From Trichostrongylus colubriformis (taxonomy: Eukaryota; Nematoda; Chromadorea; Rhabditida; Trichostrongylidae): a stretch of 64,000 nucleotides of DNA. The notes under the pieces are model-generated. The model had not been told where the DNA came from, did not search any database, and was given only the letters and a program-made list of their open reading frames with translations. The position numbers were made by a program, and so were the translations under genes. Positions within the stretch are counted from its first letter, which is position 1, and every line of letters starts with the position of its first letter. Location of the stretch: positions 24,169,886 through 24,233,885 of the forward strand of contig OZ022256.1 of NCBI GenBank assembly GCA_963978905.1, written 5' to 3'. Below are positions 1 through 11,604 of this stretch, in pieces.

Positions 1-512
1 GATGTTGTGTGATATGGTAAGGGGAAGTGCAAGACAACAAGACGGATATTGAAGTGCAGACGACAAGCCGAATCTCGAAGTCCGGTGAACTACTATCAAC
101 GTAACCCTTCCAGAGGCGCACCATACTAAACATCTTTGCATCGTGGCAGGTTTCCGTATTTAATGGACGAGTGTCCGCTAGGACTGGCGGAAGCTACTTT
201 CCGTTGGGCAAAGGAAGGGCTCCATTCAAATTATTTGAACTGCTGAACAGTACGTTCAATCAGTGCAACCAATAAGTGCAAAAGAAAGCCTAGTGGACTC
301 GAAAGCAGGGATCAAGATGCAAAGATGACCATGCGAAAGAGCTTACTTTGCGTGAGAATTTTGATATTCTTTATAAAACTGGATTCTCCCGAATCTATTC
401 AAATGGAGGCCCATGGAAAGTATGCTTCCCCACACCACTTCGAACGCTCATTCTATCACCAATGGCCATGCAAGGAAAGGACCGTGTAAGTACGACGAAC
501 TCGATGTCAAAG

Positions 513-572
513 TGAGGCGTGTCCTCTCCTCAAGAAACCAATTGAGGCGTGTCCTCTCCTCAAGAAACCAAT
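513..572. repeat. Exact 30-bp tandem duplication
   Basis: Two identical 30-bp units, 513-542 and 543-572, each beginning TGAGGCGTGTCCTCTCCTCA. Lack of divergence suggests a recent slippage or repair duplication. It lies just upstream of the mariner scrap. Confidence 0.9.
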
Positions 573-900
573 AAGTTGCTGCTAGTGGAGTGAGGGGAGC
601 CAACTGCGAGGGGAATTGTCTCGGAATTTTGAAGCGTTCAAAAAACCACTTCGTAGCTCAGCTTATCGAAAACGAGAAGAGATCAGCTGAAAAGGTCCCA
701 TACGTTAGAGGATAAGACCCTTTGCTGCACGACAACGGGCAACCTCACATCGCGAACATCGTCAAGGCTGCTCCTACACAAGATCGGCTGAGAGATTTGA
801 CAAACCGTATTGTCTTCAACCTTCGGATAACAAAGAGACACTTTATTCGCTCCCTGTGGATCCAAGTGACGGGATTATTTTGAAGAATGATGCATATCCC
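560..900 (+). pseudogene. Mariner transposase fragment
   Basis: Translation around 690-870 contains DPLLHDNGQPHIANIVKAA, matching the mariner catalytic-domain motif LLHDNARPHxA. A later HFIRSLWIQVTG fits the conserved DYHLFRSL block. In-frame stops occur, the middle section between the two blocks is degraded, and neither terminal inverted repeat is visible. This is an old, truncated copy with no possible activity. Confidence 0.6.
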
Positions 901-2654
901 GAAGGAGGCTCAACTAGTCTTCAAGTCCACCTGGTAGTTTCGCAAAATGGCAGCACATCGGAGTCGATGGGTAAGAGGAGGACGTGAGCGGTGACAGGAG
1001 ACATGTAGACAGGCAGTTCCTCGAAATCATTCTTGCAAACCATCCAGTTATCAAGAAGAAAATGACTGTAACTCCTTATTGAAGCTAATAGGTGGTGGGC
1101 GAGTAAACAGGTCTTGTTCCTGGGTATATATCAGTCGCATCGAATCGACCGCTTAACTGTCTAGACTTTCGCATAGTGGTGATGGTGACAGACTATAGAG
1201 ATATGAAAACATGGATAAGAGACGTTGACCAACAGCCAGCATCGAAGATTGGAGATCAGTGAGAGAATAGATTACTATTTTGATGTCATTGGATGCTTAT
1301 GGAGATACTGATTTGGCAGCAGATAATACCGTGCGTAATACACTACAGAACTTTCGGCATAGACACTATCGAAATCTTAACTGTGATCGACTGAACGCGT
1401 GTGGTGCACGCAGTACTGTGCGGTAGACAAACTGGTAAATAGCGTATTTCTATGCTATGTTTTCAGCGTGCTCGGAAAGGAGTTGGACAAAACAAGGATT
1501 TATCATATCAGTCAGTGATGCCCAAAGTGGATCAAAGTCGAATGGATAATACCTTTCAACAAGAATTTCGTCACTTCATTCGATAGTTTTTCATTTGTTT
1601 GTGTAATACGTTTATTCTAATTTCGAGCACTTTTTGCTTTGATTCAGTCGCCATCATGCCATTTTCAATGTTAACTATATATACCTATAAATGATTCTGA
1701 ACTATTTGGATAGCGGCAAAAACCATGGCGTTTAAAAAGTCAGGGTTGTGGAGGGCTATGAAGCAAGGAGAGCCGACCCTTCAGCCGCCATTTAGTTGGG
1801 TGAACGGGTGAGCCTTCCAATCAATCCATTCCATGCCTCTTTTGTGCTCCGTCTCGCTCAATCGTCTATCCATTCTTCACACGTGATCCATCCTACGACT
1901 GCGTTCATACTTTACGCGGCGGGGCGTGGCTGCGCTCCCAAGCAGCGAGGCAGAGTGGCACGGAGAAGGAGCAGAGATGAAGCAGGCAACGAGACAAAAT
2001 GCCACATTCATATACAAGAACATCTTTGCTCCACTTCTCATGCTTTCGCCCGTCCCATCTTCACTTTCTCCTCTTGAATATTCCGCATCACAGTCCAATC
2101 GTTTGCACGATACACGACAGCTAAAATGATTGTTGAGCATCCATTTGTAGCTGTTGCCGGTCTGCTCAGTTCGTACAGCTGCACTGATTTTATATTGATA
2201 ATGTAGTCACTCGCTTGACTGCCCTAGTAGTTTCAACTTCTGCTGATTGAAAATCCCATGACGAGTCACGGAGCTATTGAACATATCCAAGTTGATGGTA
2301 GTACCATAAAGCTAATATACGAAAAAAGCAGTAAACCTTTAACTGGAAATTCTGGAGACTTAGACCACATTAAATCACAATGTGTGCAATATCTAGCAGT
2401 TTGGATCCTACTGTGCGTAACCGCGAAATGAGCGCTACTTTTGTACATCATCTCCATAACCTATTTTTCATGATACTCCGAATTATGCTCATTATGAACC
2501 ATCATGTTGCCCTTTTTCTGTAAATTATGGCTGCTTGCGATCAGATCAAGAAAAATAGGTCACATCACACGACGAAATGACTGCGTCAATTGAAAAGACC
2601 GAAGCGCCCAGTTGCAGATCCTGGGCAGAAAACTCCGCTGCGCGGGAACCGTCA
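901..2654. other. Non-coding stretch with no recognised gene
   Basis: No conserved domain, splice-supported exon or structural repeat was recognised. A GC-rich patch at 1,910-1,990 gives overlapping open frames on both strands (93 and 87 codons) without any recognisable protein signature, so these are left unannotated. Confidence 0.5.
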
Positions 2655-2993
2655 TTAAGCCGCGTTTATACTTTGCGCACCGACGTCGAAATCATATGCC
2701 TGCCGCCAACCACGGCGGCACTCTAGTGACGCGCTTCATTTGTAAAATGCTCGACCCAACTAAACTACAGTATGATGATCGTGGTGAGAGCCACGAATTC
2801 GAATTCGAGTGGTGCAAAACTATGTAATGATTTGAATTTGAAATCGTGGGCTCTCGCCACGATCATCATGCTGTGGTGTGGTTATGTCGAGCGTTTTACA
2901 AAGGAAGCGGATCACCAGCGTGCCTTCGTTGACGGATTCTGAACCCGTCCCGCCGGGGCCGAATCAGCGCAAAGAATGAACGCGAACTTATTA
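2655..2993. repeat. Foldback (long imperfect inverted repeat), ~340 bp
   Basis: The two halves are reverse complements. Around 2772-2795 the plus strand reads ACAGTATGATGATCGTGGTG and at 2850-2880 the complement reappears (CACGATCATCATGCTGTGG). The match extends outward through CGCTTCATTTGTAAAATGCT and CCGCCAACCACGGCGG to TAAGCCGCGTTTATACTTTG. Arms are about 150 bp with a loop of ~30 bp. No terminal site duplication is clear. Confidence 0.75.
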
Positions 2994-4431
2994 GACAACA
3001 AATGAGGTGTATGTCACTTTTCTCTCCCACTTGTTGTTCATACCCGCTCTTTGCACTCTCTCAGCTCTTTGAGCGTAAGAGGGACGGATACAGGGTTTTT
3101 TCAAGAGAATGCGCCAGAGTTGATATCAATATTGTGTGTTTATCACTGGCATGGGTGTTAGATTTGCTTCAATATTGGTTGCCTTCATTGAATATTAACG
3201 AGTTCGATCCTAGCTGCCTTATGCTGTCAGGACGGCGGCCGTAGTGTTTTGTAGCCAAGCGATGAAATATGGTAGTCTACTGGACGCCATAGGAAACTGT
3301 AGCCAGTCGGCTACGCACCTTAATGGAACCCTGTGTTGTTTCCCAAAATGAGATATTTACAACATACCTTGATCTCGTCTGAATCAGCTCTTCCACTGCT
3401 CTGATAAGCAGATCAGCCAAATAGTCTGCTCTGGTGTTGGCGTTTCTGTGAAGGAATTCGGTTTTAAGACGTAAATGCCGTCTCTCGCTTATCGTTGTCG
3501 TGTCCATAACCGGGTCTTTATTCGAAGATAACGCCCACGTTGGCGTTCGTCTGAAATCGTTGCTTTGAGTGAGAAAGTAATGTTGGTTCCGGATCAATCT
3601 CACCCAGATAGTTTTTCCTCAAGTTATAGTCCATCTTGTCATGGCTCTCCTTATGGAGAAACGCAAGAATTTCAGCGAAGCGTCTCTCTAATGTGGATAG
3701 ATCTTCTCTGACCAAGAGCTCTCTCAGCATCTTTTTCACTTGATTACGTTATCGAGACCGAAATTTGAGTTCGTATTTCATTTCTGAAGAGATGCGGGAT
3801 TAAATCGACTAACTTCAACCAATTTCCTTTTCGCTTTCCTTTGCCATGTTTTGTCAATATGCCATTTGCAATAATGCAGTTTGGCTCGCGATTGAGGGAA
3901 AACCGATCGGAAGCCGTTGTAGAGACAAGGTGCCTCGTTGTAGACACAAGGTGCCTCGTCGTTGTAGAGACAAGGTGCGTGAGTAAAGTATTTCCAAGGT
4001 TTTTTTTTCAAAGAACGTCATAGTTCACTCAGTAGGAATGCTTGAATGTTTTCAATAATATGAAATCATTCTAAGAACAGCTGGTGTCGTTACTTACAGG
4101 AAGACCTTTGTCCCTCTCGTTCAAAACCATCACAGCCGCCAACTTCAGTTTGTATCTAGTGCATTGTGAGTGTCATCTACAGATATCCCTCGATGAGGAA
4201 ACTTCCGCAACCATTGTTCTTGCAGAGGAGTGGTAATAACTGGGAAACAAGGTTACGCTACTTGCAACGATATCCTTCCCGTGAAGGATCTATAGGCATA
4301 TCAAGTGAGCGGATACCATCGTCTGGGTTTCCTTCTTCCTTTCGAGCTTTCAGCGACTGCATGTCATTTTTGTGACGAAATCCTGGTCTGAGTCCAAAAC
4401 GATTGACGATGTTCTACAGATCTTCTTTCGT
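2994..4431. other. Unassigned stretch with a short tandem repeat
   Basis: Apart from the 3917-3977 minisatellite nothing is recognised. Minus-strand frames at 3277-3739 (108 and 73 codons) overlap each other and match no family I know. Confidence 0.4.
3917..3977. repeat. Three-unit ~21-24-bp minisatellite
   Basis: Three copies of GTTGTAGAGACAAGGTGCCT with one substitution (GAGACA to GACACA) and a CGT expansion between the second and third unit. Open in several frames, but there is no sign it is translated. Confidence 0.85.
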
Positions 4432-5280
4432 TACGAAGTGAAGTCCTGATATGTTTCTTCCTCGGATAATCTTTTCTTAGTCGATTTATGATGTAGTCTT
4501 GAGAGAATTCTGGGTGGACATATTCTTGATGGAAGTGCTTTGAACTTTTTGCCCTTCAACTCACTCTCTAACAACCCCTTCAAGAAGAGCTGCTGAGCCA
4601 TCGTCAGTCGAAGAAGGGCTTCAACTTTATGGCCAACATGACACGTACATACCCTACGTTCACTGATCACTAATCCATCCTCCTCTACTTTTACATTAAG
4701 AAAGCAGGAACAATGCGATACATCTCTCTTCGTATGTGTGGCACGAGTTTCGCCTTTCCTACATATTTACCTGCCCTATTGCATCTGATGTGAAATTATT
4801 AAGTAGAGGGCGTGGCCACAGAACGACGACGATGTTGTAAATACCTCAAATAAGTCCTTTTGGGTCCTGCACGGTATTGCGTGTAGGATGATGTCTGTCT
4901 GTGTTGCCGTTCCTCTAGCCATACCTGTGAACATAAATAATTCCATTGACTTATCATCGCTGAAATGTTTTATGCCCTCATCAAACTCTTGCTTGGCTCC
5001 GAATCTGAACGTGAAAACTGTGTAGTCATGCGGTTCTCCCTCTGCACCTTCTTCCTCGTGTTCATCTTCAAAATGCCTTGCAAGTAGTTCCTGGTTTCGA
5101 AAGCGCTCCTACACAATGGGCATTCAACGACATCTTTCTCAGGAATTCGTTCTGCCTGTTGACTCGCTTCGGCCTTCATTGTTTCTGCTGCTTCTTTTGT
5201 GCAACAGAAGAGAATATAGGTTCTTGCGCAGCGTAGTCTTTGAGCATTGTGGACATCTCCATAAAGTACTTGGAACTATT
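4431..5280 (-). pseudogene. Degenerate protein-coding fragment with C2H2-like zinc-finger remnants
   Basis: On the minus strand, 5179-4970 reads ...VECPLCRSAFETRNYLQG..., which has exact C2H2 spacing (C-x2-C-x3-F-x5-L-x2-[H]-x3-[H]), but both histidine positions are replaced (Ile and Asn). About 90 bp upstream, in another frame, WRCPQCSKTT...LLLHKR looks like a second damaged finger. Downstream, 4710-4431 is an open ~90-codon Lys/Leu-rich stretch (ERRVCTCHVGHK...ESELKGKKFK) ending in TAA. The frame changes between parts suggest a decayed host zinc-finger gene or the N-terminus of a retroelement; I cannot tell which. Confidence 0.35.
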
Positions 5281-8200
5281 TCCAAGTAGAATTATTTCAA
5301 AATCCGATCAGGGTCTCAAAAATTTGGCAGGAAACGGTGAAAAAGAGTGAAAGGCGATAAACGGTCAGGAAACTATGAAAAAGTGAAATTAGGTGATCAG
5401 GCTAGTCTGTGTGCATATACCAACATCTTGTGAGATACTTACACCGTCACGAGCTAGTAATATACCGTATATTTCATTATCCCGTGGTGGGACCTGCTAG
5501 ATAGTCAAGAAATGATGAACTGTCCTGTTCAAAAAGCCCAATCTCTTCGGTCAGTATGGCGAAGGCATGGTGGACATTACTCTCGAAGTCATGACAGAGG
5601 GTGCACTCTTCAGAATAGAGTGACTACCTCTGTCAGGTTCGAGATAGCGTGTCCAAAATGAGCTACAAGGGGATAAAGGATACCTAGAAAAGGATAAAAA
5701 TGATTAAAGAATAAGAACTATGAGTAGAAAAGTCAAAAGGAAATCGTCACCAGCAGAAGCAGTAGCACCAAGTATCAGGGTGTGAAAATGAAAAATAGAA
5801 TCACAGTGATGAACTGTTTATAAGAAGCAATTCGATAAAAAAGTTTAAAAAACTCAAGTTTGCGATTTGGCGACTTTCAATCGCAGTTGAACGAATAGAT
5901 GCAATCATAGTCGAGCTGGCGACAGACGTTGGAAATTCAGGTTCAGGGCTGGCTGTCCAAAGGGTGGAATAAAGAATCAGAAAATTTTCAGTTAGATGAA
6001 TCTCCCATCATCAGAGGTTTCAGAAATAATTATATTGAGTATCAACAAATACAGGGTTGTTATAGAAATTTCAAAAACGCCCAAACTATAGCAGTGGCTT
6101 GGCGGAATCCTCCGAAGATGCAAAAATCATCCTCATTTAGTTGAATGAAAGAGCAGAAGGAATATGAGAGAGTCTCGCAGTAGCGAAGTGAATTAACCAC
6201 CCAAAGTGCGATAATAACTGCGCGTGGGGTTACGGTACCTGCCACTTGTACGCAAATGCGCCGGCGTCCGGTATTTAATTGCTGCCGTCATTAAAACAGC
6301 CGCAAGCTTCACGGCAGCAGTAGATTCTCCGAGTAATCCACTGTTAGAGCAACGGACCGGCGAGTGCAACAACAGATAGAGGGTACGCATATGGTTTCAC
6401 AAGACCACAAAAGTGGCGGTTGAGTTGGAAGCAAACTGCATTAGCGTGTGAAGCCATGCCACCACGAGTCGAGAAGCAGCTGACACCACAACAATCGCAA
6501 TCGCGCGATCGTATCTCCCAGGAATCCCTGTCCCATTTCTACTGAGAAAGTATGGGGCTTTGCAAATTTCCGAGCTCTGTTCGCACTTAACGTTGTTATC
6601 AGTAGCCCTGAGTCCTTTTCACAAATTTGACTATTTAGTCAATGCACTTCGCAAAGGAGAATCGTGGGGCTTATTATGATATCTCAATTGAACTGGGTGG
6701 ATGGTTGACTAGTGAAACTCATGATGATGCCTCTTTTCCTCCTAGTATGAAAAGGCTTTATCAAATGTGTTCGCTTTTGTATGTCGCATCAAAAATGTGA
6801 TGCTGAATATCACTTATGATTAGGATAGAGTACGAGGACACTGATAGAAGGTCCTGATAACAATTGGTAGTCGCTGATAAGAAGTGTTGGGACAAGTGTC
6901 ACCAAGTAGGGTGATTCTCGGATTGGCGATAGAGCACTGATACATAGCTGTTGAGCTGTTTTGTGAGAAGGAAGGGGGATGTTAGTTATGGGTGATTGAA
7001 TGAAACCAGGACTGATGATAGCTAATGGAGGCGTAAAAGGATTATTACAAGTGAATGAGACGTATTTGATACACCGCTCAACACCGCAATACAGCCACTG
7101 CACCCAAGTGTTGGATGATCAGTGGCTCAATCAATTTCGTTCCTGTTCCGAAATTGGTCATGGCACAGGGTATGGCGCGTGACATCAATCAGAGCTCTAA
7201 AAAGTGGTATGTAAGTGTAAGGCTTACGTATCAAATGATCAGTAGGTGACATACTGTGATACCATTGACAATGGAACGCTTCAAACACTCCAAGTGGTAG
7301 TAGAAGTTTGTATAGATCCGGTTGAGCTAGCGCTCAGTATCGCGCTTATACCAGCATGGAATCATGCCATAATACGGTTGGTAAGTATGCACCATTTCCC
7401 CATCCACTATGTGAATGGAGCAATACTATGCGTGTTCGATAAAGCACTACAAAGACCTCAAAATTTCGAGACTCAATTTTTTATTACCTGTCAAAAACAA
7501 ATAGTTCACATGGTATCAGCTACATCAGTATTCACAAAAGCGAGTAGCCCCTTGCTTTAGTTCGGTCATATGTTGAGTTGTCAGATAGCTGCAGCGATAT
7601 TTTCTCGTAATTCTTTGGAAGCTCGCAGAAACGTCGTCTGTGAGTCGATTTCATGGAAAGAACACTCAGTACAATGCAATGCTTTATTTGAATTAATCCA
7701 ATCTCCTGGCGTGTCGTAAAAAGTAAGATTCTCGAGAAGTTCTTCATTTGTCTCTTCTACACGAATGTCCTTTGTACTCCATCGCCATCAAGTTTATGGA
7801 AATCATGGCTTTAAATGACGGAGTGACTACAAATATTCTTATTTTATTTTTCTCTTACTCGAATCTCTCGCTATAACACTATAAATAAATATCAATAACC
7901 AATCAATTCAAACACCCGAATTGTTTTCAGGTGTGGAGGGCAGTTTCAAAGAGGAATAAAAAATGTTGCAAATTTTTCTTAAAACCTGATACTTACGAGT
8001 TGCGGCAAAATTTGGAATAACTCAGAGCTTCCGACCCTGGTGCAATTATTGTCTGCCTTGACACGAACTGATTTAGCGACCGGTCTTTCGCTTGATTCAT
8101 ATACAATTATTGTAGGCAGTTGGACCAGTAAGAATTGTCGCGTGAATGTAACAATGCAGTGCGGAATAAGGTCACCTATGCGTTACTTGACAACGTTTGA

Positions 8201-9789
8201 TGTTTTAGACGTTTCTCTTTTCTTGGACGTCTCCTGTGGGTTCCGTTCGTGCCAAACTGCTTTACAGGCTATGAACGAAGCCATGTCGTACGGTCGGCAC
8301 CGCAGTAAAGTATCAAGGCTGCTTCAAGTTATAGTGTCTATTGGTAATTTTAGCATCTGGTACTGCTCGTCATGAATTTAAGAGCAGCACTATTTTTGAA
8401 AACCGAGATGTTACTTCGGAATAGATACTTTTTGTTACAATTCCTATCAGAACAAGAAGTGTTCACTGAGTGGTCATCTAACACGTAGGCTACAGTGGGT
8501 GAGATTATGACGGCTTTCTTCAATGCTAGCTTACTGGCTCACATCACTGCTTGTCGGCTTTGAGCCTCGATGGCTTTGAGCCTCGATAGCTCGTCTCACC
8601 CTACCCTAACACCTATGAGTCTCAAGGTTCTGTTGTCAAGCGAAAACTGCGGCGGATTTGATGACACTTGCATTTTGACAATTATCCAGGTGCTACCACT
8701 TTTAGTCACCCACCATCAATGTTTTAGCTCCACCCATCTCAAACTATGAGTGTCAGCTCTGTTATCAACCTGAGAAGTGCGATAGATTTGGTGATCTTTA
8801 TTGCCCCCAGCTGAAAAAAAACGAGATCAGAAATGTACCATGAAGGATAGGGCAAGCGGGCATGAATGTAGGTCAGGGCACTCCCAGATGACGAAAATAG
8901 TTGCTTCTGTGTCCTACTCTCTACTGGGCACCAGATACGATCCTCATTTTTGACCCCTACCAGGAACTGTTGCCGGATTGCATAGCAATGTGTTATATTG
9001 CAGGTATTTATTTGCAGGTATTTATTTCCCCCTTCCTCACACGAATTTACTGTGCAACACACTTCGCTTCTCATCCGCTAATTGGAATTTCAAAGTTTCG
9101 TTGCAGGTACGACCCCCTCCCCTCCTCTCCGGTCCAAAATACGACACCCTACTGTCGAGGTATCCTTGACTCCCGGTGTACCCTGATATGTGTTATCCGC
9201 CATTCATTTTGTTACATATGGTAGCTTGTCGATTGGTAGAAAAGCAGGTATAGACATGACTGAGTGGAAGCCAAGTGAAGTTGATGGGATGTGAGCAAAG
9301 CTTATTCAAATCGTTGCTCAAGGGAGACTTCTATCTGACCTCTTTTTTATGAGTGCTTTGATACTTGCTCTGGGTTAGTATACCAATGCACTGCTCGCAC
9401 CTTCACCAAGAACAACTTTTATTCGTTACATAATAAGTGTGAAAAAGACAAAAGTGCCAAAATATGTACGCAAAGATAAGAAAGACCCGAGATGGTTTCA
9501 TTTTCATTCCATATAAATGCTCCAAACTTTGGAGCGATGGCAGTCAAATTTTGAATTTGCCGTGAGGAAGTGGGAAGCGTGGGCTTCGACAGTAAGCTAT
9601 TTCCACTCATTCTACTCAGCTAATCGAAGCACACATTCCCGTACCCTAGTAATGTACCCGTAATCAACTAAGAGCCAAAACAGTCCCGGTTGGTTTTTAT
9701 GAGAAGTTTCATCCTTTTATGATACAACCATTATTTTGCTACAGCCTTATGAAAAATTGATCAGCATCATCGAAACAGGAACTATCGTC
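5281..9789. other. Unassigned, gene-poor stretch
   Basis: No conserved coding segment or long inverted repeat was recognised. It contains a 16-bp exact tandem pair (8556-8587, GGCTTTGAGCCTCGAT twice), a 14-bp pair near 9,000 (TTGCAGGTATTTAT) and the dispersed repeat at 9107-9180. Open frames of about 105-110 codons at 7246, 8040, 8739 and 8901 carry no recognisable motif. Confidence 0.4.
9107..9180 (+). repeat. Dispersed repeat, copy A
   Basis: TACGACCCCCTCC...GGTCCAAAATACGACACCCTACTGTCGAGGTATCC is closely matched at 20303-20372 (TACGACCCACCC...GGACCAAATACGACCACCCTGTCGAGGAATCC) in the same orientation. Boundaries and family are unknown. Confidence 0.55.
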
Positions 9790-10116
9790 TCATACAAACG
9801 TTCCTTCTTTTAATCGTTCTAGATCTGCAGAGTTAATGCTGGCTCTAGCCATGATGAGCGTTCCCATACCGTAACGCTGCATCTGAACAATAAATGCTGA
9901 CTAGAAGAACATGGAATTTCATATCGGCCTACCTGAGGGCCGTCGATGGATTCTCTACCACACGATGGTGGAGATGGGCACATTCTAGCTCTCTCTTTTG
10001 CAGAGCTACGGTGCTTTTTCGGAAGGCACAATATTCGTCCAATGGCAGGGCAGTGAGTACATACGCGACGGGTGATGTCGTGCACTTGGTGGATGACCTC
10101 AAGTTCTTTCTTTAGT
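9790..10116 (-). CDS. Candidate alternative 3' exons of the GPCR, or end of a separate gene
   Basis: Two exons joined by a 50-bp intron with excellent sites: 10116-9933 ending CCTCAG|GTAGGC, and 9882-9790 starting after TTATTGTTCAG and ending in TGA. The last exon reads MQRYGMGTLIMARASINSA..., which looks like real coding sequence, but I do not recognise it. If GPCR exon 8 used a donor at 11082|GTATGA (phase 2), the acceptor at 10117 (TACTATAG) would restore frame and give a 497-aa receptor with a Lys/Arg- and Cys-rich cytoplasmic tail. That acceptor has a poor polypyrimidine tract, so these exons could equally belong to another transcript. Confidence 0.4.
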
Positions 10117-10963
10117 CTATAGTAATTCGGAGATCATTCATGTGCATAGATATACTGTGGATGGGCACGGGCCTAGTCATCACTTTAACGCCGTTGGGAC
10201 GTAGGAACTTTGCAGTCTGACCATAAAGCATCCCACTTCAATATGCTAAACATGCGACTCTCCATTAATCATGGCACAGTTAATTAGGAACATCAATACT
10301 CTAATGATCAGCCTCTGAGGTAGTTACAATATGTTACCCGCTAACTTTTCGGCCGCCTTCTTCGGAGCATGGAGCCGAAAAATATGTGTAAAACAGTAAG
10401 TCTTGATATTTCCAAATTACAAGAGAAGTTTAAGTGCGAACTAATGAAAAGCAGATATTGGAAGTCGCTGATCTTGTAAAAAGTTAGAGCTGTGAATTTT
10501 CAAATCACTCATAGCTCAAAATGCTCTTCTCATGAGGTCAGTGGGCTCCGTTATACTGCTCGAAGTTAATTCACCTTTTTTAATTTGGTCATTTGAAAAT
10601 GTGGTTTCGTTTGAAACTAGCCTCCGAAAAAGATTATTATGATTTGCCGGAACGTGAGCTATGTAAATATTTCATCAATATCGGAGACCGATCTCAAAAG
10701 TGCTACTGGTCCTAATGACTCCTCCTATTTGTCAGTGAGTAACTCCATGTAACGGGCTCAAATGGATTTGCAAGAAAGAAATGGGCTCATGATCAATGAT
10801 TGGTGCTCAACGTATGCCGCGCACGGGGTGCATACCATGTCCGTTGTCACCGTTACTGTAGTCACCAGCGGTATACCAAGCACATATCAGTAAGCATTGC
10901 TCCAGGATGACTTTACTTTTCAAATAGCATTTCGGTCGATATCATGAGACATATTAGCACGGA

Positions 10964-11604
10964 CTAAGCAGTACCTACGCTAAAGAACAAAAAGGAAATG
11001 GGTTCCAGGTCAGAACCATGAAAAAAGATGGCTCTTTGGATTGATGGATTGACTGCAGTTGCTTCATTTGTGGTCTCATACCCAAAGTGCCAGAGAGGAA
11101 AGCCCGTAACCTCAGTCTTTATTTGCTTGTCGTTGATGGCATAGATCGGTAGACGCAGCGCACATGCCAAAATTGGCAGGAACGACGAGACATCCGTGGT
11201 GACTGTGTAGAATCCCTCGTTAGCAAACAACGATTCAATGTCGATGGTCTAGAAACTACTAGTTAATTGAGCAATGGTTACATATGAAGTAAGCTGATGA
11301 AGTACCTCCCAAAAAGCGATTACGACATCGATGATGTTGGCGGCCAGATAACAACAAACGACCATGACAAGCATTCGCGTGACGGCTCGAAGTCTGGATT
11401 TCTGTCGAGTCACTTGTGCTCTGAAGTTAAAAATGGATTTCAGACTCTGGGAGAGCATGCATTGCAAGGGTTCCAAAGTCGCTCAGAAATATATAGTGAC
11501 ACACCGGCTACCAACAGTGACGTGGAGAACCAGCGCTTTCACAGTGTGATCCCTGTTGCTTCGTCGAACATTCAACACAATGGCTGCGTTGAAGTAGGCC
11601 AAAG
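10964..11604 (-). CDS. GPCR exons 6-8: second half of TM5, ICL3, TM6, TM7 and tail
   Basis: Exon 6 (11604-11505) begins after ATCTTTCAG with CT, which completes the split Ala codon from exon 5, so TM5 reads FLPFI-A-LAYFNAAIVL. Exon 7 (11420-11306) begins after TTTTTAACTTCAG, codes TM6 (RMLVMVVCCYLAANI) and ends GGGAG|GTACTT. A 57-bp intron follows. Exon 8 starts at 11248 with TIDIESL and codes TM7, ending LRLPIY, then a Ser/Phe-rich tail to a stop at 10964. The continuity of TM5 across the 6-kb gap is the strongest single argument that these exons belong to the gene at 17.6-20.8 kb. Confidence 0.8.
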
